From NCBI GenBank assembly GCA_002508545.1, contig DAVH01000016.1:1-16862 (forward strand): a stretch of 16,862 nt of DNA. The letters are read 5' to 3'. The notes below the pieces were generated by a model. That model made no database searches and was not told the origin of the DNA. It saw nothing but the letters and a program-made list of their open reading frames with translations. Made by a program: the position numbers and the translations under genes. Positions 12,012 through 16,862 of the stretch are shown one piece after another. Source of the DNA: Methanomassiliicoccus sp. UBA6 (GTDB taxonomy: Archaea > Thermoplasmatota > Thermoplasmata > Methanomassiliicoccales > Methanomassiliicoccaceae). Each line of letters opens with the position of its first letter. Position 1 is the stretch's first letter.

Positions 12012-13496
12012 GTGCATCGCCGGGAGAAGGGGAAAGCGCCGAGCGGGAGGGCGGCCGCCGGCAAGCTCGGGACCTTCGACGTGACCAGCCTCGTCGTGGG
12101 CTCCATCATCGGCGCGGACATCTACGTGGCCACGGCCATCAGCTCCCGGCTGATAGGGCCGGCCTCCCTGGTGGTGTGGGTCGTGGCGGGCATCATCGCC
12201 CTGGTCATCGCCATGTCCTTCGCCTACTGCGTGATGGTCCTCCCCAAGGTCGGGGGCCCGTACGCGTTCGTCACCGCGGTGTCCTCGCCCTTCCCGGGGT
12301 TCATGATCGGATGGGCTCTCCTCCTGGGGGAATGGCTCTCCCTGTCGGTGTTCCCGGTGGCCTTCGCCCAGTACTTCACCGCCCTCGTTCCCGGGACCGG
12401 CGCCGCGGGCCAGACGGCCCTCAAGGGCCTGTTCGTGGTGATCGTCGTGGCCACCAACATCGTCGGGGTAAAGGCGGCCGGGAGGTCCAACGACGCCCTC
12501 ACCCTGATCAAGCTCAGCCCCCTGGTGCTGATCATCTTCGGGGGCCTTCTCTTCATGGGCGCCAATCCCGGCACGGTCGCGTCCGACCTCAGCCCGTTCC
12601 TGACCGGAGGGATCGGGCAGATCGGGCAAGCGCTGGTGCTGATCTTCTGGGCGTACGGGGGGTTCGAGCTCAGCACGCTCCCGGCCAACGAGATCGACCA
12701 GCCAGAGAGGACCGTCCCCAAGGCCATCGTGGCCGGGATGCTCATCGTCATGAGCTTCTACTTCCTGACCAACCTGGTGGTGGTGTCCTCCCTGCCCCAG
12801 GCCGCCCTGAAAGCGTCCCCCTCACCCCTCCTGGACGCCACCGGCTCGATCTTCTCGTTCGCCAACGGCGGGACCGATGTGCTGGTGCTGTTCGTAGGCG
12901 TGGGCGCCCTGCTGTCGATCATGGGCGCCGACGAGTCGGGGACCCTGACCACATCCAGGCTGGCCTACGCCATGTCCCTGGACGGCCTCCTGCCCCACCA
13001 GCTGGCCCGCCAGCACCGCCGGTTCAAGACCCCGTACGTGGCGATCATGGCGATCGGTCTGACCGCGTTCATCGCCTCTCTTGTCGGCGGCCTCGCCGCC
13101 CTCATCAACGCGGCGGTCTTCCTCCTCGCCCTCGTCTACCTCGCGACCTGCATATCGGCCATCCTCCTGTTGAGGAGGAAACCCGAGCTGGCCGCACGGC
13201 TGAGAGGACGGAGGGTCGTCCCCCTGGCGGGCGCCGGGCTCTCCATCCTGATCCTGCTGCTGGTAGATCCCCTGATATGGTTCATCGGGCTGGTCCTCCT
13301 GGCGGCGGGCGTGCCGATCTACACGTACTTCTCGCCCCGCAAGGAGCTGAAGGAGCTGCGCGAGGCATACTACTCGAGGGAGAGCACGATGAAAAGGGTG
13401 CGCCACGAGAGCCGCCGCTTCCTGGCGCTGCCTATCCACCTCCTCCGTCACCTCTACGACCTGCTCAAGGAGAGGAGGCGGGCGAGGGGCGGCTGA
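12012..13496 (+). CDS. APC-superfamily amino-acid permease
   Basis: A 494-aa transporter with about twelve transmembrane segments, in the amino acid-polyamine-organocation (APC) superfamily. Near the N-terminus V28-VGSIIGADIYVA matches the unwound TM1 motif G-S-x-I-G-x-x-I/D that contacts substrate. L77-PKVGGPYAFV matches the P-x-x-GG-x-Y motif of TM3. F221-ELSTLPANEIDQPERTVPKAI is the conserved E-x-x-x-P/N-x-x-x-P loop region of TM6-7. A basic tail of about 70 residues after position 425 is probably cytoplasmic. The substrate cannot be named. The GTG start agrees with a TATA-like box 26 bp upstream; no in-frame ATG lies before the first membrane segment. It stands alone in orientation relative to the upstream gene and precedes the Fpg gene by 44 bp. 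Confidence 0.85.
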   Translation: MHRREKGKAPSGRAAAGKLGTFDVTSLVVGSIIGADIYVATAISSRLIGPASLVVWVVAGIIALVIAMSFAYCVMVLPKVGGPYAFVTAVSSPFPGFMIGWALLLGEWLSLSVFPVAFAQYFTALVPGTGAAGQTALKGLFVVIVVATNIVGVKAAGRSNDALTLIKLSPLVLIIFGGLLFMGANPGTVASDLSPFLTGGIGQIGQALVLIFWAYGGFELSTLPANEIDQPERTVPKAIVAGMLIVMSFYFLTNLVVVSSLPQAALKASPSPLLDATGSIFSFANGGTDVLVLFVGVGALLSIMGADESGTLTTSRLAYAMSLDGLLPHQLARQHRRFKTPYVAIMAIGLTAFIASLVGGLAALINAAVFLLALVYLATCISAILLLRRKPELAARLRGRRVVPLAGAGLSILILLLVDPLIWFIGLVLLAAGVPIYTYFSPRKELKELREAYYSRESTMKRVRHESRRFLALPIHLLRHLYDLLKERRRARGG

Positions 13497-13540
13497 CGGA
13501 AGGATATGATTAGAAAGGGGTCCGCCCATCCGGTTACAGG

Positions 13541-14350
13541 ATGCCCGAGCTTCCCGAGGTAGAGACCTTCAGGCGGTACATCGAGGCGGGTGCACTGTGC
13601 TCGCCCATCCGCAGGACGGAGGTGAGGAACCGTATCGTGCTCGCCATCGCGCCCGAGGAGCTGGAGCGCCGGACGCAGGGCGCGATGTTCCGCTCCGTCC
13701 GCCGGCACGGGAAGCAGCTCTTCCTCGAGCTCAGCTCCTGCGGGTGGCTCACCTGGCACTTCGGGATGACCGGGGAGCCGGTGCTGTTCATGGATGGCGA
13801 GGAGCCCCGCTTCCCCCGGGTGCTGTTCCACTTCCCCGACGCCACCCTCGCCCACGACGACCCACGGATGTTGGGGAGGATCGGCTGGACCGCCACGATC
13901 GAGGAGTTCGTCCGCCGGAAGAGGCTGGGGCCGGACGCCCTGTCGATATCCAGGAGCGACTTCGTCGAGAGGTTCGCCGGGGCCCGGGGGGCGGTGAAGC
14001 CGGCCCTCATGGACCAGCACCGGATGGCCGGGGTGGGCAACATCTACGCCGACGAGGTGCTGTTCCAGAGCCGGCTGGACCCCCGCACCGAGGTCGGCCG
14101 CCTGTCCCGCCAGGACCTGGAGGGGATGCACCGCAACATGCGCAGGGTGCTCAAGCTGTCCATCGACCGGGGCACCGACTTCTCCAGGTTCCCCCGGAGC
14201 TACCTGCTCCATCACCGGCGCCGGGGCGCCAGCTGCCCCGGGTGCGGCGGGACGGTGGAGACGGTGACCCTGGGCGGGAGGACGACCTACTTCTGCCCGG
14301 CGTGCCAGATGGGCCGCGCCCCCCGGAGGGCAGCGGGAGGCGGGCGATGA
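13541..14350 (+). CDS. mutM: Formamidopyrimidine-DNA glycosylase (Fpg/MutM family)
   Basis: A 269-aa bifunctional glycosylase/AP lyase that removes oxidised purines. The catalytic N-terminus MPELPEVE is present (P2 becomes the N-terminal nucleophile after Met removal; E3 follows). K58 in RRHGKQL, H73-FGMTG, D107-PRMLGRIGW, the helix-two-turn-helix ending G164-VGNIYADEVLF, and a C-terminal zinc finger C232-x-x-C235...C252-x-x-C255 with R247 in GGRTTYF are all in place. The Phe that usually follows D-P-R-x is Leu here. PELPEVE favours Fpg over Nei. Fpg is a mainly bacterial family and uncommon in archaea, so ancient transfer is plausible. The next gene overlaps its stop codon as ATGA. A weak TATA-like GATTAGAAA lies about 28 bp upstream. 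Confidence 0.9.
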   Translation: MPELPEVETFRRYIEAGALCSPIRRTEVRNRIVLAIAPEELERRTQGAMFRSVRRHGKQLFLELSSCGWLTWHFGMTGEPVLFMDGEEPRFPRVLFHFPDATLAHDDPRMLGRIGWTATIEEFVRRKRLGPDALSISRSDFVERFAGARGAVKPALMDQHRMAGVGNIYADEVLFQSRLDPRTEVGRLSRQDLEGMHRNMRRVLKLSIDRGTDFSRFPRSYLLHHRRRGASCPGCGGTVETVTLGGRTTYFCPACQMGRAPRRAAGGGR

Positions 14351-15036
14351 GGATCGAGATATTGGGCACCAGGGGCCACATCGAGGTCAGCGCGCCGGGG
14401 CACGAGCTGCACTCCGGGGTGCTGATGGACGACGTGCTGTTCGATCTCGGAGAAAGGCATTACCTCGACCGCTCTCCCCGGGCGGTGTTCATAACCCACT
14501 TCCACGAGGACCACGCCTTCTTCCTGAACGAGGACGTGGACATCGGCGTGCCAGTGTACGCCCCGGAGCGGCTGGCCGGCCACAAGGTCAAAGTGATCAG
14601 GAGCACGGTGGAGGTGGACGGGATGAGCGTCACCCCGGTCCCCACGAACCACAGCGAGAAGGTGCGCTCCTGCGGGTACCTCGTGGAGAAGGACATGCAG
14701 CGGGTGCTGTACACCGGGGACCTGCTCTCCATACAGAGGAGGTACCGCGACCGCCTGCCCGACCTCGACCTGGTGATCACCGAGGGAAGCTTCATCCGCC
14801 GGGGCGGGCTGGTCAGGAGGGACCCGGAGACCGGGCGGCCCCACGGCCACACCGGCATCCCGGACCTGGTGAGCTTCTTCTCCCCCATCGCCCGGAGGGT
14901 CGTCATCACCCACCTCGGGAGCTGGTTCTTCCATGATATCCCGGCCGCGGTGCAGAAGATCGAGTCGCTGGGGCTCGAGGGGCAGGTGATCGTGGCCGAG
15001 GACGGCACGGTGCTCGAGCTGGGAAGCGACATCTGA
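14347..15036 (+). CDS. Metallo-beta-lactamase-fold hydrolase (RNase Z/phosphodiesterase-like)
   Basis: A 229-aa single-domain enzyme. It begins with strands ILGTRG and HSGVLMDDVLFDLG, then the metal motif T50-HFHEDH (H51, H53, D55, H56), followed by H102 (TNHSEK), D125 (YTGDLL) and H189 (ITHLGSW). This is a full two-metal site. The order and the TNHS-x-x-x-x-SCGY-x-V segment resemble the RNase Z and class II cyclic-nucleotide phosphodiesterase branch rather than glyoxalase II, but the substrate is unknown. Its ATG overlaps the Fpg stop (ATGA, 14347-14350), so the two are translationally coupled and might share a DNA-repair role; that is inference. Confidence 0.85.
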   Translation: MRIEILGTRGHIEVSAPGHELHSGVLMDDVLFDLGERHYLDRSPRAVFITHFHEDHAFFLNEDVDIGVPVYAPERLAGHKVKVIRSTVEVDGMSVTPVPTNHSEKVRSCGYLVEKDMQRVLYTGDLLSIQRRYRDRLPDLDLVITEGSFIRRGGLVRRDPETGRPHGHTGIPDLVSFFSPIARRVVITHLGSWFFHDIPAAVQKIESLGLEGQVIVAEDGTVLELGSDI

Positions 15037-15055
15037 CCCAGGGGCGGAAAGGGCC

Positions 15056-15064
15056 AAATTATCA
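15056..15064 (+). promoter_or_regulatory. TATA-like box of the PHP-domain gene
   Basis: AAATTATCA in an A/T-rich stretch of the 59-bp gap after the metallo-hydrolase gene. It would start transcription near 15086, 10 nt before the ATG at 15096. Confidence 0.45.
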
Positions 15065-15095
15065 ATACCATCAGTTTCGTATTTCGAGCTGAACG

Positions 15096-15968
15096 ATGAC
15101 CGCGAGCGATGGCATATTCCGGGAGCGGGTCACTGCCGAGCGCATCGCCGAGGAGGGCCCGGCGGCGGTGGACATGCATTTCCACACCAACCATTCCGAC
15201 TCGCACACCACCGTGGCCGCCACGATGAGGAGGGCGGAGAGGCTGGGAGTAGGGGTGGCGATCACCGACCACAACACGATCAGCGGGTCCGAGGAGGCCT
15301 ACCGCTCGCGGGGCGACATACTGGTGGTCCCGGGCATCGAGGTGTCCGCCGCCGACGGGCCGCACATCCTGCTGTACTTCTACGACCTGGACAGCATGCG
15401 CGACTACTACGAGAGGCACGTCCGCCCGTACAAGCGCGCCAGCCCCTACCTGGCGATCGGCCTGGACACCGCGGAGATAGTGCGCCGCTCCGCGGGCTAC
15501 AACTGCGTCCGGGTGGCCGCCCATCCGTACGGCTACCTGCTGTTCAACAAGGGCCTGCAGAAGTGCATCGATGCCCACTACATGGAGCAGGAGGTCCTGG
15601 AGCGCTTCGACGGCGTCGAGGTCATGTGCGGGGGGATGACCAAAAAGCTGAACGACCGGGCCGCCGAGCTCGCCGAGCGCTTCCTCCGGGGGCGCACGGG
15701 AGGCACCGATGGCCACCTGCTGCATGACCTCGGGAACGTGGTCACCGTCGGCCCCTCGGAGGACCTGGACGGATTCCTCGGGGACGTCGTGGAGCGGCGC
15801 ACCAAGGTGATAGGGAAGGAGAAGACCAACGTCCAGAAGACGGTCATGGGCTCGGTGGTGATGACCAAGTACATCCGCTACACCCTGCCCTCGTTGCGCA
15901 TCCACTACGAGCAGAACGCCCCCCGGGCGCGCAGGTACCTGCGGGACCTCAGGTCGAAAGGGCGCTGA
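15096..15968 (+). CDS. PHP-domain metal-dependent phosphoesterase
   Basis: A 290-aa protein of the PHP (polymerase and histidinol phosphatase) family. The metal ligands appear in order: D26-MHFHTNHSD (H28, H30, D35), I56-TDHNT (D58, H59), P79-GIEVSA (E82), A142-HPYG (H143), and G203-TDGH (D205, H207). These support an active tri-metal site, so a phosphomonoesterase or exonuclease-like activity is likely; the substrate is not evident. Residues after about 230 form a basic, helical tail (KVIGKEKTNVQK...RYLRDLRSKGR) without a known domain. The ATG follows a TATA-like box; the gene ends immediately before the convergent phospholipase D gene with no gap. A role linked to the upstream glycosylase/hydrolase pair is possible but unproved. 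Confidence 0.85.
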   Translation: MTASDGIFRERVTAERIAEEGPAAVDMHFHTNHSDSHTTVAATMRRAERLGVGVAITDHNTISGSEEAYRSRGDILVVPGIEVSAADGPHILLYFYDLDSMRDYYERHVRPYKRASPYLAIGLDTAEIVRRSAGYNCVRVAAHPYGYLLFNKGLQKCIDAHYMEQEVLERFDGVEVMCGGMTKKLNDRAAELAERFLRGRTGGTDGHLLHDLGNVVTVGPSEDLDGFLGDVVERRTKVIGKEKTNVQKTVMGSVVMTKYIRYTLPSLRIHYEQNAPRARRYLRDLRSKGR

Positions 15969-16862
15969 TCAGAGGATCCACGAGAACATCCGGGAGAAGG
16001 TGCACTTCGCCTTCAGCCAGGGGGACCGCGAGAGGTGATCGTCGAGCGTCCACTCCCGGCAGCTCATGAGGTCCCTGAAGAACGCCTCCTCCTGCCTCAC
16101 CGCCACCTTGCGGCAGTACATGATGGCGTTGGTCTCGAAGTTGAGGTTGAAGCTGCGGATGTCCCAGTTGGCGCTGCCGACGGATGCCACGGCCCCGTCG
16201 ACCACGATGGTCTTGGCGTGCAGGAAGCCGTCCTGGTACAGGAACGCGCGCACCCCCGACGGCAGCAGGTCCCCGAGATAATCGATGCTGGCCCAGTGCA
16301 CCAGCGGGTGATCGGGCAGGCGGGGCATCATGATCTTCACGTCCACCCCGGAGAGGGCGGCCACCCGCAGGGCGTCCATGACGCTCTCGTCCGGAACGAA
16401 GTACGGGGTCTGGATGTAGATGCTGCGCTTGGCCGAGCTTATCAGCTTCAGGTACGCCTCCTTGACCCGGCTCTGCCTCCGGTCCGGGCCGCCGGACACT
16501 ATCTGGACGGCGCCGTCCCCGGGGTGCTCCTGCTTGGGAAAGAACCGGGCCTCGATCTCCAGCGGCCGCCCGAGGGTGAAATCCCAGTCCAGCAGGAACC
16601 TGGCCTGGAGGTCGAAGACCGCGGGGCCCTCGACCCTGAGGTGGGTGTCCCTCCACCGCCCCACCCTCTCGTTCTTGCCGAGGTACTCGTCCCCGACGTT
16701 GTACCCGCCCAGGTACCCGACGCGGCCGTCGACCACCACGATCTTGCGGTGGTTGCGATGGTTGATGCGCAGGTTCAGGGTGGGGAGCCGCTCGATAACC
16801 GGCGGGAAGAAGGTGAGGACCTTGACCCCCTTCTCGCGCAGCTCAGCGATCCGCGGGGGCGG
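15969..16862 (-). CDS. cls: Cardiolipin synthase-like phospholipase D protein (5' part beyond window)
   Basis: 297 residues are visible, open through the window end. Two HKD motifs are complete: N34-HRNHRKIVVVDG (H38, K40, D45) followed by GYLGGYNVGDEYLG, and F213-LHAKTIVVDG (H215, K217, D222) followed by GSANWDIRSFNLNFE. Preceding LREKGVKV-x-x-FFP-x-x-x...LNLR and the central YIQTPYFVPDE are hallmarks of bacterial-type cardiolipin synthases. These enzymes join two phosphatidyl (or archaeal archaetidyl) groups through glycerol at the membrane. The N-terminal membrane segments expected for full-length Cls are outside the window. A homologous PLD-type enzyme is known to make archaeal cardiolipin analogues, so this role fits. 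An internal GTG at 16739 is not the true start because the first HKD motif lies upstream of it. Confidence 0.9.
   Translation of the reverse strand, partial: PPPRIAELREKGVKVLTFFPPVIERLPTLNLRINHRNHRKIVVVDGRVGYLGGYNVGDEYLGKNERVGRWRDTHLRVEGPAVFDLQARFLLDWDFTLGRPLEIEARFFPKQEHPGDGAVQIVSGGPDRRQSRVKEAYLKLISSAKRSIYIQTPYFVPDESVMDALRVAALSGVDVKIMMPRLPDHPLVHWASIDYLGDLLPSGVRAFLYQDGFLHAKTIVVDGAVASVGSANWDIRSFNLNFETNAIMYCRKVAVRQEEAFFRDLMSCREWTLDDHLSRSPWLKAKCTFSRMFSWIL

Overview
The window looks like chromosomal DNA of a high-GC methanogenic archaeon, most likely a methylotroph near Methanomassiliicoccales (Thermoplasmatota). This lineage call is an inference, resting on three things. There is a methyl-cobamide:coenzyme M methyltransferase (MtaA/MtbA type). 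Archaeal TATA-like boxes lie about 26-31 bp before several start codons. The window also carries archaeal-style families such as the secreted beta-propeller protein and membrane-anchored winged-helix regulators. Eighteen probable chromosomal genes are packed tightly, and no gene-free stretch exceeds about 215 bp. Sixteen of the 18 end in TGA.

Layout. 1-120: the 3' end of an IS3-family insertion sequence (transposase C-terminus plus right terminal repeat). 303-1709 (+): a cation diffusion facilitator with an unusually long, apparently triplicated cytoplasmic tail. 1712-3785 (-): a three-gene unit of a YkgJ-type cysteine-cluster protein, a GCS2-type glutamate-cysteine ligase-like enzyme and a small PepSY-like protein. 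3959-4666 (-): a degenerate aminoglycoside-phosphotransferase-fold protein, diverging from a CLC-type anion channel/transporter (4841-6148, +).

6136-10306 (-): in order of transcription, a 3-methyladenine DNA glycosylase, a secreted beta-propeller protein, a membrane-anchored winged-helix regulator and the MtaA-like methyltransferase. A perfect 20-bp palindrome sits just upstream of the propeller TATA box. 10497-12011: three small membrane proteins of unknown function. 12012-13496 (+): an APC-superfamily amino-acid permease. 13541-15036 (+): an Fpg-type DNA glycosylase overlapping a metallo-beta-lactamase-fold hydrolase by ATGA. 15096-15968 (+): a PHP-domain phosphoesterase. 15969 to the window end (-): a cardiolipin-synthase-like phospholipase D protein, cut by the window edge.

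The genes do not form one pathway. The most system-like groups are the propeller/winged-helix pair with its palindrome, possibly an extracytoplasmic sensing unit, and the YkgJ/GCS2/PepSY-like operon, possibly thiol or metal related. No tRNA, rRNA, CRISPR array or known defence system was seen.
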